Source: DASYAN01 sp034431765 (GTDB lineage: Bacteria; Chloroflexota; Ktedonobacteria; Ktedonobacterales; Ktedonobacteraceae). From it: a stretch of DNA of 64,000 nt. The DNA lies in the NCBI GenBank assembly GCA_034431765.1, contig DAOUDD010000193.1, positions 1-64,000 on the forward strand, written 5' to 3'. Below the pieces are notes generated by a model. The model had not been told where the DNA came from and made no database searches. It saw only the letters and a program-made list of their open reading frames with translations. How positions within the stretch are numbered: the stretch's first letter is position 1; the number at the start of each line of letters is the position of its first letter. The translations under genes and the position numbers were made by a program. Of the stretch, positions 34,016-43,074 are shown piece after piece.

Positions 34016-35245
34016 ATGACGACGGCACTCATCTATGATCCGATATTTCTGGAACACCTCACTCCGGCACACCATCCTGAGCAGCCACAACGCCTCGAAA
34101 GAGCGATGCAATATCTGCGTGGGCTTGGCTGGTTGCAGCGCGAGGGGTTGGTACAGGTACGCCCACGAGCTGCTACTGTGGATGAACTAGCAGCCGTTCA
34201 CGAGCGTGCGTATATTCAAGAGGTTGAGGAGCTGTGTCGTCAGGCAGCACAGGCCGAGGATGGGAACGATAGTGAGCAGCTTATGCTGGGTACCGATACC
34301 TATGTATCGGCACGATCATACGAGGTTGCACGTAAGGCTGCCGGCGCTCCATTGACTGCTATCGACGCAATTCTACATGGCCAGGCCGATAACGCTTACT
34401 GCCTTGTCCGCCCTCCTGGTCATCATGCGGTGGCAGAGGCGGCAATGGGCTTTTGTATCTTCAACACTGTTGCTGTAGCCGCACGCTATGCACTTGACGC
34501 GCACGGTCTCGAACGCGTGATGATTCTCGATTACGATGTGCATCATGGCAACGGGACACAGGAAATGTTCTACGACGATCCGCGTGTGCTCTATATCTCA
34601 CTCCACCAGTCCCCCTTCTATCCAGGCACAGGTCATTCTGAGGAGCGTGGCGAAGGTGCAGGACTGGGTACGACAATCAATATTCCCTTGCCAGCAGGAG
34701 CAGGCTACGAGACGTATGAACCAATTTTTCGTCAGGTCATCGCTCCCGCTACTGACCGCTTCAACCCGCAATTGATTCTCATCTCGGCAGGTTTCGATGC
34801 ACACTGGCGCGAGACACAAAATGATTCAGGCCTGGCACAACCCGGAATGTTACTTTCGACGGCGGGCTTCTTCCAGCTCAACAAAATACTGCTCGATCTT
34901 GCAAATACGATCTGCCAGGGAAGGATAATTATGGTACAGGAAGGTGGTTACGACCTGGAAGCTATTGCAAGTTGTGTTGCTACCAGCATCAATCAGCTTC
35001 TCGGCGATGACGCTGCTGTCGATGCCTGTGGACCTGCTCCACACCAGCCCTACCGTCTCAATAGTGACGTCCTGATCGCCGAATTGCGGCGCATCCACCA
35101 GCTCACCGGCTACCGTATGAAGCACGCTCCCCGTCCCGATATCGCAAAACTTCGACAGGAGGTCAAGGGACCCGAATCTGAAGCTGAAGAACAAAAGAAC
35201 AAGACAGCCTCAGATCAGGCTGGTGATAGTGATACATCACACTAA
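34016..35245 (+). CDS. Histone deacetylase family hydrolase (AcuC/HdaH-like)
   Basis: Zinc-dependent deacetylase of the arginase-deacetylase fold, acting on acetyl-lysine proteins, acetylpolyamines or similar. Seen: HPEQPQRL start region, RPPGHHA (catalytic His pair), zinc ligands D-x-H in LDYDVHHGNGTQ, YISLHQSPFYPGTG, ISAGFDAHW (Asp ligand), and QEGGYDLEAIA near the end. 409 aa from the ATG at 34016 (GAGGAA 7 nt upstream). The last 40 residues are charged and probably disordered. It follows sucCD by 110 bp; a link to acetyl-CoA or protein acetylation is possible but unproven. Confidence 0.92.
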   Translation: MTTALIYDPIFLEHLTPAHHPEQPQRLERAMQYLRGLGWLQREGLVQVRPRAATVDELAAVHERAYIQEVEELCRQAAQAEDGNDSEQLMLGTDTYVSARSYEVARKAAGAPLTAIDAILHGQADNAYCLVRPPGHHAVAEAAMGFCIFNTVAVAARYALDAHGLERVMILDYDVHHGNGTQEMFYDDPRVLYISLHQSPFYPGTGHSEERGEGAGLGTTINIPLPAGAGYETYEPIFRQVIAPATDRFNPQLILISAGFDAHWRETQNDSGLAQPGMLLSTAGFFQLNKILLDLANTICQGRIIMVQEGGYDLEAIASCVATSINQLLGDDAAVDACGPAPHQPYRLNSDVLIAELRRIHQLTGYRMKHAPRPDIAKLRQEVKGPESEAEEQKNKTASDQAGDSDTSH

Positions 35246-35269
35246 CAGCTTGCTGAGCTAAGATAAAAT

Positions 35270-35280
35270 TATGCTATACT
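35270..35280 (+). promoter_or_regulatory. Extended -10 promoter element (Uma2 gene)
   Basis: TATGCTATACT, 51 nt before the ATG of the broken Uma2 gene; same 11-mer as at 21126-21136 and 39411-39421 on the other strand. No good -35 box. Confidence 0.45.
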
Positions 35281-35331
35281 AGCACATATCATTGTACATA
35301 GAGGTAATGTAGATAGGGAGGAGTTGAATTC

Positions 35332-35930
35332 ATGAGCATCATAGGGAAGCTTACAATAGTTACACCAGCTAATAGAAGACCAGGACTACAGCAGGGACAC
35401 TGGACCTATAATGATTATGCGGCTCAACTTGATGACGGAAACCACTATGAAATTATAGATGGAGTGCTGTATATGACCCCTGCGCCTGGTACTTTTCACC
35501 AGAAAACGGTGTTAAAGATATCGCGTCAACTGCTTACACACATAGAAGACATCAAACTTGGACAGGTCTTTATCGCCCAATTGATGTTGAGCTAGCTCCA
35601 GACATGGTTGTGCAACCAGATGTACTCGTTGTATTGGAACATGGACAGGCAACCATTACCCCTTCGCGTATTCTCGGTGCACCAGATCTTGTTATTGAAG
35701 TTGTTTCACCTACAACCGCGTCCTATGATCAACATGAGAAACGTGATGCTTACGCACGTGCAGGTATTCCCGAATATTGGCTAGTCGATTCAGGAAAACA
35801 AACTGTCGAAATTCTCTTTCTGAATGATGGAGTATATCAATCCCAGGGAATCTTTTCGGGTGAACAACAACTTACCTCCCGCTTCATTCCCACAATTCGT
35901 GAGATAAAAGTTGCAACATTTTTCCAATAG
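35332..35930 (+). pseudogene. Uma2-family nuclease-like protein, frameshifted
   Basis: Two frames together make one Uma2 (DUF820, PD-(D/E)XK-fold) protein. The first (35332-35595) has GHWTYNDYAAQLDDGNHYEIIDGVLYMTP, which holds the family's Tyr/Glu-rich start. The second begins in another frame with P-I-D-V-E-L-A-P-D-M, read from about 35578, and holds VVQPDVLVV, APDLVIEVVSP, KRDAYARAGIPEYWLVD. Adding one C to the CCC at 35576-35578 restores a continuous protein of about 199 aa with all the usual motifs. So it is a recent pseudogene or a one-base sequence error. Good ribosome-binding site (GGGAGGAG). Confidence 0.85.
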
Positions 35931-35968
35931 GATGTTTTCTACTCAGCTAGCCAGCACGATGGGCTAGA

Positions 35969-36180
35969 TTAATTTCTTTGTACATTCATCACCATGTAAT
36001 CGTTCTGAGATACTTTACGCATCCCTGCACGTTCGTATAATGTGTGAACTCCAGTCGAATTCTTCGTATTAACGTCGAGCTGGACCTGACGAATACCACG
36101 ACGGTGGTACTCACAGAAAGCTGTCAGCAGGAGATTGAGTGCAATTCCTCAGCTTCCTTCTAAAGAACCAAAACTACTAT
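35969..36180 (-). pseudogene. GNAT acetyltransferase C-terminal remnant
   Basis: On the minus strand the frame ending at 35969 reads a typical GNAT C-terminus: GIALNLLLTAFCEYHRRG, RQVQLDVNTKNSTGVHTLY, ERAGMRKVSQNDYMVM. This is the acetyl-CoA-binding helix and the N-x-x-A/G-x-x-x-Y/L-Y-x-x-x-G-F/M signature. A TGA sits just before GIAL and further stops precede it (around 36177), so no start is available. It is a decayed gene. The rest of the gap up to galK shows nothing else. Confidence 0.7.
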
Positions 36181-36317
36181 ATCATTCATCGTAGCATACT
36201 GTTGCAAGAAGCGTCCTACTTACTGATTTGATTCAGTATGAAATGGACAAATGCTTTGTTTGAGGCAATGTTTCTTCTTCCTCACTCTGGTTGTCTCGCC
36301 TTCGAATTTCTTTACAG

Positions 36318-37598
36318 CTAAACTCGTCTATAGCCAGCTCCAGCGGCAGCACGGCAAATATCAATAGTGGCCTGGCGTCCAGCTCGCTCTGGATAGTGTT
36401 GTTCTACGGCCCGACGCAGAGAATTTACCGCTTCATTGCGTACGAGATTGATCGTACAGCCACCAAAGCCACCACCTAGCATACGCGCACCTAGCACACC
36501 TGGAACTGTACGGGCTATCTCGACCAGCGTGTCCAGTTCCATGCAACTGACCTGATATTCGTCACGTAAACCAGCATGGCCCTGCCACAAAATCGTGCCA
36601 ACCTCCTCGATCTTGCCCTCTTCCAGGAGTTTGACCACCTGTAAGACACGTGCATCCTCCGCTATAATATAGCCTGCACGACGACGCAAAATCTCTGGAA
36701 GCTCTCCTTTGTAGCGCTCAAACTGTTGCGGTGTGATATCGCGCAAGGCTTTGATCTCACGCGCCTGTGCATTCTCCGGCTCATCGCGTACAATCAGCTC
36801 ACGTAAGCGCTCCACGGCCTCTTCGCATTGCCGCCGCCGCTTGTTGTAGGCGGAGGAGGCAAGTTCGCGCCGGACACCGGTATCGATGACTGCGAGCGTG
36901 ACGTCAGGCAGATCAAACGGCAAATAACGATACTCAAATGAGCGACAATCCAGCAAAATTGCCTGCTTTGGCCGCCCAAGGACAGAGGCTGCTTGATCGA
37001 GAATGCCACTACGCAACCCTGAGGCGATGTGCTCAGCACGCTGGCAAACTGCTGCTACTTGCATCGGCGTGAGTGTCGCACCCTCTGTACCGAGCATAAA
37101 GTCACCATCGGAGAAGAGTGCACAGGCTTGGGCCGTCGCAACTTCAACTGCGGCTGATGAGCTCATACCACCACCGAGAGGTACATCACCACTTATTATC
37201 GCGTCAAACCCCTGCAGCGCTATTCCCGAACGGCGCAGTTCAGCGACAACCCCCAGCACATAGCGTGCCCAGGAAGGAAGAGGCTCACGCTGTCGCTCAA
37301 ACGTCTCTGGCAGACCATCTAAAGAGAACTCGGCATACTCATTAAAGTGTGTTGACCAGAGCCGTACAGTTGCATCTTTGCGTGTCCGTCCAGCAAACGC
37401 AGCCACACGGTCTACGGCAAGAGGTAAGACATAGCCATCGTTGTAATCGGTGTGTTCTCCGATCAGATTGACACGTCCAGGAGCCCACGCAGCTCCAAGT
37501 GGCGTTTTGTAAAGTGTTTCATCCGTGAACTTTTTTGGGAAAAGCGTCAGCGCCTCCTGTACAGGCGGTAACAACTGTGCTGTACTCATCGTAACCAC
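36318..37598 (-). CDS. galK: Galactokinase
   Basis: GHMP kinase making galactose 1-phosphate in the Leloir pathway. Seen: galactokinase signature GRVNLIGEHTDYNDGYVLP, ATP loop GDVPLGGGMSSSAAVEVA, catalytic Asp region (GILDQAASVLG), C-terminal GARMLGGGFGGCTINLV. 426 aa. The start is either GTG at 37598, overlapping the galT stop by one base (TAGTG), or ATG at 37589. Both fit translational coupling with galT just upstream. Confidence 0.95.
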   Translation of the reverse strand: MVTMSTAQLLPPVQEALTLFPKKFTDETLYKTPLGAAWAPGRVNLIGEHTDYNDGYVLPLAVDRVAAFAGRTRKDATVRLWSTHFNEYAEFSLDGLPETFERQREPLPSWARYVLGVVAELRRSGIALQGFDAIISGDVPLGGGMSSSAAVEVATAQACALFSDGDFMLGTEGATLTPMQVAAVCQRAEHIASGLRSGILDQAASVLGRPKQAILLDCRSFEYRYLPFDLPDVTLAVIDTGVRRELASSAYNKRRRQCEEAVERLRELIVRDEPENAQAREIKALRDITPQQFERYKGELPEILRRRAGYIIAEDARVLQVVKLLEEGKIEEVGTILWQGHAGLRDEYQVSCMELDTLVEIARTVPGVLGARMLGGGFGGCTINLVRNEAVNSLRRAVEQHYPERAGRQATIDICRAAAGAGYRRV

Positions 37599-38506
37599 TA
37601 TACCTCTTTCTTTGCGATAGCCTCTCGTAACTCCTGCGCTTTCTGAACGGGATTCGAGTCATTTGTCCAGAGACCCCAGATCGACTCAGCCGATGCTGCA
37701 TACTTGAGCTTTCCTGGTGCTCGACCTATCGCGAGAATTTCAATATGGAAGTGGAAGCGCTCGTCCGCGAGCTGGTGCAGACCAAGCAGATAGGGCATGG
37801 GAGCCATGGCACCATCAAATAAGGCATTGTAGCCACGAATTACCGTGAGCATAAGCGCTGCCAGATCATACAGTTCATCGTCATTCATCAGGCCAATATT
37901 GGCGACATGCCGCCGAGGATAGAGATGAGTCTCATAGGGATAGCGCACGAAAGGCGGCAAAAAGGCTTGCCACGTTGGTAGCTCAGCAACCTGGTACTCA
38001 CTATTCGTCAACTCCTCACGCACGCGACAGAAGGGGCAGCCCTTCCCGGCCTCGTCATCCTGCCGCACGGTCTCGAACTCGCGCTCAAGCGTTGCGGGAA
38101 CGACAGAGACGCCATATGCCTGACCATGCGGGTGAAACTGTGTCTGCCCGATAGCCGTTCCGCTATTTTCAAAGATCATCACCGTGGGATAACGTGAGGA
38201 TAGATCCTGATAGAGGCTGCGCCAGAGCTGCGTTACGGCGAACACCTCGTCTACAGTCAACTGCGTGAAGGTCTTATTGTGGTCTCGATTATAAATGACT
38301 ACATAGGCCTCACCCACTGGCGGTTTGAACGGTGGAAAGTCATTCGGGTGCAGCCAGACCTGCTCGTTCGGACCCACACGACCACTGGTGATATCGGCAC
38401 AAAAGGGGCACTCTGTTGTCCCTTCACGTCGGTTCATGCGATGTGCAGCGTTCACCAGGTATTGCCGCAGGATAGGATTCCAGACTAAAGGTGTTGTTGT
38501 ATCCAT
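37598..38506 (-). CDS. galT: Galactose-1-phosphate uridylyltransferase
   Basis: Transfers UMP between UDP-glucose and galactose 1-phosphate. Seen: HIT-like fold with the active motif FHPHGQAYG (H-P-H), CPFC pairs for zinc (ECPFCADI and GCPFCRVREE), NSGTAIGQTQ, ETHLYPRRHV and the C-terminal HFHIEILAIGR. 302 aa, a little short for the family (about 330-350), but both halves are present. Operon with galK; galE is not in this window. Confidence 0.93.
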   Translation of the reverse strand: MDTTTPLVWNPILRQYLVNAAHRMNRREGTTECPFCADITSGRVGPNEQVWLHPNDFPPFKPPVGEAYVVIYNRDHNKTFTQLTVDEVFAVTQLWRSLYQDLSSRYPTVMIFENSGTAIGQTQFHPHGQAYGVSVVPATLEREFETVRQDDEAGKGCPFCRVREELTNSEYQVAELPTWQAFLPPFVRYPYETHLYPRRHVANIGLMNDDELYDLAALMLTVIRGYNALFDGAMAPMPYLLGLHQLADERFHFHIEILAIGRAPGKLKYAASAESIWGLWTNDSNPVQKAQELREAIAKKEV

Positions 38507-38547
38507 AAAGTTACTTATCCCTACCTATTAAAAACTACATATAAAGA

Positions 38548-39372
38548 CTAATGATGAGCGTGAGAAGTTTGACTTCCCATAAGCACACAGCGCCCCTGTT
38601 GTGCTAAGCTCGTCAGCAATGTTCCCTTATCGAGTTCGCCTTGCGCATCCTTTTGAGAGAACAACCACTCCTGCCACGTCTCTCTATCAGTGAAGAGCGC
38701 CCACGCGACTGGAGCAACCTGTTTTCTCGTCGCTTGCATCAAGGCAAGCGCGTGCTGATAGCCAGGCTCCAGTTGGCTAAGCGGAGGTAAGCTTTCATCT
38801 ACAAGAGCTTCAAATGTACGAATGCTACTCACTTCCCCCTGTACAACCTCGCAGATCACGCCCAGAATCAGTTTCTCGTGCTCCTCAACAGTCTCACCGG
38901 GTTCCTGTTCCGTCATTTGTTCCCCAACGCCGGACTCCTCTGTTTCCCAGACACCGAGAAGCAACGTGCAGTGCGAGGGTAAGTGATGCAGAAACGTCTC
39001 GATCTGCGTCTTGCTCCAGCCATGCCAGGTAAACTGTTCATCATTTTGCGCAAGCCCAAGTGCAGCTTCTACAATTGGTCGTGCTGGCTGCCAGAGTGCA
39101 GAGTCAGCATCAATAATAATCAGATCTTCTACAAACACACTCTCATCCTCAAAACCAATTTTGTCGGGGTCCTCTTCACCATATTTTAACCAGAGATAAT
39201 CTGCCTTTCTTCACACACCATGTCATCAATAACAGCTTTGGGGTAGTATGCCTCCTTACGTCCAGGAGCAAAGACCTTTTCAATATCGAGCCTATAAAAT
39301 GTTGATCGAGGTATTCTTAATAGCTTGCGCGGTGCTATAGAAACCTTCTGATGTCTTATTCGTTCTTCCCAT
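38548..39372 (-). pseudogene. Broken helix-turn-helix protein gene (three frames)
   Basis: Three minus-strand frames line up as one protein. From the ATG at 39372 (AGGAG upstream): MGRTNKTSEGFYSTAQAI, a MerR/excisionase-like start. Next frame: KLLRIPRSTFYRLDIEKVF and APGRKEAYYPKAVIDDMV, the DNA-binding continuation. Third frame, open from about 39210 to 38548: WLKYGEEDPDKIGFEDESVF followed by a 196-residue acidic C-terminal domain (EDLIIIDADSALWQ...). The first break is explained if one copy of a tandem AGCTATTA was lost. The last part alone could still be expressed from GTG at 39138. The C-terminal function is not recognised. An extended -10 box lies at 39411-39421. Confidence 0.65.
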
Positions 39373-39410
39373 AGATTTCTCCTACAATGTACAGTGTAGC
39401 CATTTTACAA

Positions 39411-39421
39411 AGTATAGCATA
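39411..39421 (-). promoter_or_regulatory. Extended -10 promoter element (broken HTH gene)
   Basis: TATGCTATACT on the minus strand, 39 nt before the ATG at 39372. It supports the view that the intact ancestor gene began there. Confidence 0.45.
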
Positions 39422-39544
39422 TATGTGCAGTTTGGTATTGTTTGGACAATTCTTGTATCTGCCACCTAATCTGTTTACACAGCTAGGTACTAGAAGAGTT
39501 TAGTCATCGTTAACACAAATCTGGACTTTCAAGTAGGATGATAC

Positions 39545-39862
39545 TTGCATGAGAGTCGGATGTTAAGCACGCTCACGAAGAAGGCGTATGACATGGGAGA
39601 CCAGATGCAGACGATAGTCGATGGAACTGTACCACCAGTGACAAGAGACTTATCGCTTCCCGATCATGTTCATTTCGGACAGAAGACCATTACCAATGAT
39701 AACGATGAATTTCTTGAAGCAATCGGCTACTGCATTGAGTCTTACTGTGAGGTAGAAAAGACGCCCAAGAGTGCACAGGATATCTTGCGCATGCTTCGTG
39801 AGATCATAGAGAGTAACAAAGAGGAATGCGATATCACGTATGCTGATTCACGTGCAAAGTAA
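39545..39862 (+). CDS. Small hypothetical protein
   Basis: 105-aa (or 100-aa from ATG at 39560) acidic protein with no recognised domain. The C-terminal half is helical (DEFLEAIGYCIESYCEVEK, AQDILRMLREIIESN). No membrane segment. The start is TTG at 39545 or ATG at 39560; neither has a convincing ribosome-binding site. It sits in a decayed patch just before a TnpB remnant, so it may be cargo or a chance frame. A small CAAAC/GTTTG hairpin (39868-39880) follows it. Confidence 0.4.
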   Translation: MHESRMLSTLTKKAYDMGDQMQTIVDGTVPPVTRDLSLPDHVHFGQKTITNDNDEFLEAIGYCIESYCEVEKTPKSAQDILRMLREIIESNKEECDITYADSRAK

Positions 39863-39897
39863 TTCTTCAAACGTAGTTTGATTGTAGAGTAAGAGCA

Positions 39898-40804
39898 ATG
39901 CTAACGTATGAGTACAAGTGTACTGGGAACAAGCAGCAATACCAAGCTATTGATGAAGCTATCCGCATTGTGCAATTCATTCGTAACAAGTGTTTACACA
40001 TGTGGATGGACGAACGCAATACCTCAAGGAATAACTTGCAATGCTTTTGTGCAGTGCTGGCCCAAGAGTACTCGTTTGCAGCACAGATCAATGCCCAAGC
40101 TTGGCAGGCGTCAGCAGATCGAGCTTGGGCTGCTATCTCCCGTTTCTATGAAAACTGTCGGAATAAGAAGCCTGGCAAGAAGGGCTACCCTACCTTCCAG
40201 CGAGATAACCGTTCCGTTGAGTATAAACAGACGGGCTGGAAGATGGAATCAAATGGCAAGCATATTACTTTCACCGACGGGTGTAGCATTGGGCGCTTAC
40301 AACTGGTAGGCAATAAAGAACAACACATAGAAGAGTTCCCCATCAAACAGATCAAACGTGTGCGTCTCGTGCAGCGAGCTGATGGCTACTATTGTCAATT
40401 TGCCGTCGAAGCTGAACGGCGCATTGAGCATGTTCCAACTGGCAAACAAGCCGGTATTGATATGGGACTGAAGGAATTTCTAACCGATAGCGATGGGAAC
40501 ACTGTTGCTAATCCTCGTCATTTGAGGAAAGCAGAGAAGCGACTGAAGAAGCTGCACAGACAGCCTTCCCGCAAACAAAAGAAGTCTGCTAACAGGAAGA
40601 AAGCCAGGAAGTCCCTGGCAAAGGCGTATCTCTCCCGGTTGCAGGCTGGTACTTGATCGTGACCACAACGCAGCTCTCAACATTCTTGCAAAGGCATTAG
40701 ACCGTACCGAAACAGGTACTCCACAGAGAGTGCACAACGCTTCTGGACAGGCACCCGCTACTCGTTCTCGTCGCAAGACCAGAGCGGGCAAGGTGGCTGG
40801 ATGA
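39898..40804 (+). pseudogene. TnpB (IS200/IS605-family RNA-guided nuclease), internally deleted
   Basis: Transposon-associated TnpB relic. The first frame (39898-40656) has the N-terminal wedge/REC part (TYEYKCTGNKQQYQAIDEAI, KKPGKKGYPTFQ) and the RuvC-I Asp in AGIDMGLKEFLT, and ends in the basic stretch RKQKKSANRKKARKSLAKAY. It then shifts frame into LVLDRDHNAALNILAKAL, the RuvC-III end, continuing to the stop at 40802. The roughly 110-120 residues in between, with the RuvC-II Glu and the Cys4 zinc finger, are missing, so it cannot be an active nuclease. No TnpA gene is present. Confidence 0.85.
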
Positions 40805-40812
40805 AAGAAGAA

Positions 40813-40835
40813 TCTCCCCGCTTTTAGTGGGGAGA
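40813..40835 (+). repeat. IS605-type right-end hairpin
   Basis: TCTCCCC (40813-40819) pairs with GGGGAGA (40829-40835), loop GCTTTTAGT, 9 bp after the tnpB stop. Right ends of TnpB elements carry such hairpins and form the 3' part of the omegaRNA guide, so this probably marks the right end of the element. Confidence 0.6.
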
Positions 40836-40858
40836 ATGTCAGAATATAAGACACGGAC

Positions 40859-40868
40859 ATGTTATAAT
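40859..40868 (+). promoter_or_regulatory. Extended -10 promoter element (small membrane protein)
   Basis: ATGTTATAAT: perfect TATAAT (40863-40868) preceded by TGT, 41 nt before the ATG at 40909. No clear -35 box. Confidence 0.45.
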
Positions 40869-40908
40869 TTTAGCAAGTGCATAGAGCAATACACTAGCTG
40901 GAGGCTCG

Positions 40909-41205
40909 ATGAATACATCTATTCTTTCCCTTTGTCTGGGCGTCATTGGCCTTTGCGGAACATGTATTTTCTTGTTCCTGGCTGCACTTCTCTTCTGGCG
41001 TAATCGAGCATACTCACCAGGAAGTTTCCGCTGGCACATGCGCAATCAGTCGCTTAAACATCTCTCCGCACTCGCAAGCCTCTTTTTCCTAGCGATGGCA
41101 GCAAGCTATGGTATTCTATTGGAGGCCTGGGCGCTGCTTTACCTGCTCATTGGCCTTAAAGCTGGCACATGGTGGCTACGCATCACCATTGCACAACGAG
41201 TTTAG
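40909..41205 (+). CDS. Small membrane protein
   Basis: 98-aa protein with three hydrophobic segments (about residues 5-28, 50-68 and 70-83) and basic loops, so an inner-membrane protein. A strong ribosome-binding site (GGAGGCTCG-ATG) and a good -10 box support expression. No family recognised. Confidence 0.7.
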   Translation: MNTSILSLCLGVIGLCGTCIFLFLAALLFWRNRAYSPGSFRWHMRNQSLKHLSALASLFFLAMAASYGILLEAWALLYLLIGLKAGTWWLRITIAQRV

Positions 41206-41425
41206 ACGACTAATAGATCTTCCTGAACACACGGTTAAAACCAACATTCCCTCCTCTTTCTCTACCAGTCCTTGAAGCGTGTTGCTATAGCAAACGTATT
41301 ACAATAAAGAGTATCTATGTAAATCTCTGCATTTCCAGAAAACCCTTATGTAGCCACAGGCAAATGCTTATCTACCAGGCAGTAGAGCGGATTTCAATAG
41401 AGAAGTTTGACAGGGAAGCATTCTG

Positions 41426-43000
41426 ATGATAAATGAGCATCAAGACAAAATTGGTAAACAAGTAGGAAACTACCGCCTGCTTCGTCTCCTGGGACAGGGA
41501 GGCTTTGCCGAAGTGTATCTGGGTGAGCACATCTACCTCTCGACTCAGGCTGCAATCAAAATTCTGCATACATATCTCGATCAGGAAGGCGTTGAGCTCT
41601 TCCGTAAAGAGGCGCAAATCATCGCGCATCTCGTACATCCGCATATTGTTCGTGTGCTAGACTTCGATGTTGAAGAGGGAGTGCCTTTCCTTGTGATGGA
41701 TTATGCACGGAATGGTACACTGCGACAGCGTTATCCTAAAGGAAGCATCGTTCCCCCGCAAAGTGTCATCTCCTACACACAGCAAATAGCCAGCGCATTG
41801 CAATATGCACATGATCATCGCCTGGTTCACCGTGATATCAAACCAGAAAATATTCTGCTCGATCAGAACGACCAGATTTTGCTCAGCGACTTTGGTATTG
41901 CCCTCTTACAAAGTTCCCTTTCACAAAGCACGGATAAAGCTGTCACTGGTACGATGGCGTATATGGCACCTGAACAGATTCAAGGGAAGCCACGCCCGGC
42001 AAGCGATCAATATGCGTTAGCAGCGGTTGTGTACGAGTGGATCAGTGGCGAACGGCCATTCACCGGTTCTTATATTGAGATTATGACGCAACATCTCACC
42101 ACGGAACCACCAGCGCTAGCCGCACGTGGCATAGCAGCACCGGAAGCAGTCGAGAAAGTTCTGGACAAAGCGCTCGCAAAAGATCCAGCGCAACGCTTCG
42201 CACGCGTGCAAGATTTTGCAGATGCGCTCAGCAAAGCATATGGAGGAAGTGATCCAACACTCGTACTAGCTTCGCGCAAACGCACAACGCCTCAAACTCC
42301 ATCGCAACCTCAGCCAACGATAAGAGCAGAGTCTATTATTCCACCTAAGCAGACATCGTTTGTACAGGAAGACGTTGAAGTCTTGCACACTCCGTCAACA
42401 CGACAAATGCCGTTTCACACTGAGCCTGTAGTTCACTCACCACCGTTTACATCTCCTCCACCAGCCTTCCAGCCTCCTATCGAGCCGACAAGAAGGGCTG
42501 AGAGGACTCCGCGCACCTTTTTCGCCACACTACAGCGTACAGTTGTCCTTATCGGCGGACTTATACTCCTTGGCATTGTTGCGCTTTGTGGTGGTGGTTA
42601 TGCGATTGTGCACTCACTTACAGCATCTAACACAACGCTTGTGGATGCCAACGGAGCTGTCACCAAAGCCAATGACTTTCTCTCCAACCTTGAGCAGCAA
42701 AACTACAACAGAGCCTATACAGCGTTGAACACGAGCAAGCTTCAAGAGTCAATGAATGATTTTCGAAACAAGGCAACCGGTGAGGATAGATGTTATGGCT
42801 CAATATCAGGCTACACCCGCGACACTAACGCTCCTGGCTCCTCAAATAATAGCTTAAAGTACACCTACCACCTGACGAGAAGTAAGATGACAAAGCCGTA
42901 TGATCTCTACCTTACTCTCCAACCCGATAGCAACGGCAACTGGCAGATAGTAGCCTACGACAGCAATGTCGATAGTGTACAGAAATCATGTTCGCCATAG
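41426..43000 (+). CDS. Transmembrane Ser/Thr kinase
   Basis: 524-aa PknB-type kinase. Kinase domain about residues 15-270: GQGGFAEVYLG, AIKIL Lys, HRDIKPENILL, DFG, and the activation segment GTMAYMAPEQIQG. A Pro/Gln-rich linker is followed by a membrane helix (about 376-398) and a 120-residue outside domain (from about KANDFLSNLEQQNYNRAYTAL) that resembles NTF2-like/DUF4878 sensor domains. It differs from the outside domain of the twin kinases at 22.6-26.1 kb. ATG behind AGGGAA. Convergent with the TIR-STAND gene. Confidence 0.93.
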   Translation: MINEHQDKIGKQVGNYRLLRLLGQGGFAEVYLGEHIYLSTQAAIKILHTYLDQEGVELFRKEAQIIAHLVHPHIVRVLDFDVEEGVPFLVMDYARNGTLRQRYPKGSIVPPQSVISYTQQIASALQYAHDHRLVHRDIKPENILLDQNDQILLSDFGIALLQSSLSQSTDKAVTGTMAYMAPEQIQGKPRPASDQYALAAVVYEWISGERPFTGSYIEIMTQHLTTEPPALAARGIAAPEAVEKVLDKALAKDPAQRFARVQDFADALSKAYGGSDPTLVLASRKRTTPQTPSQPQPTIRAESIIPPKQTSFVQEDVEVLHTPSTRQMPFHTEPVVHSPPFTSPPPAFQPPIEPTRRAERTPRTFFATLQRTVVLIGGLILLGIVALCGGGYAIVHSLTASNTTLVDANGAVTKANDFLSNLEQQNYNRAYTALNTSKLQESMNDFRNKATGEDRCYGSISGYTRDTNAPGSSNNSLKYTYHLTRSKMTKPYDLYLTLQPDSNGNWQIVAYDSNVDSVQKSCSP

Positions 43001-43074
43001 TTTGCAGGTGTCTTGTCGATCTCTCGATCAACAGTGTATCGATGCCAATCAGCCGTTATCAATAACTTGACAGA

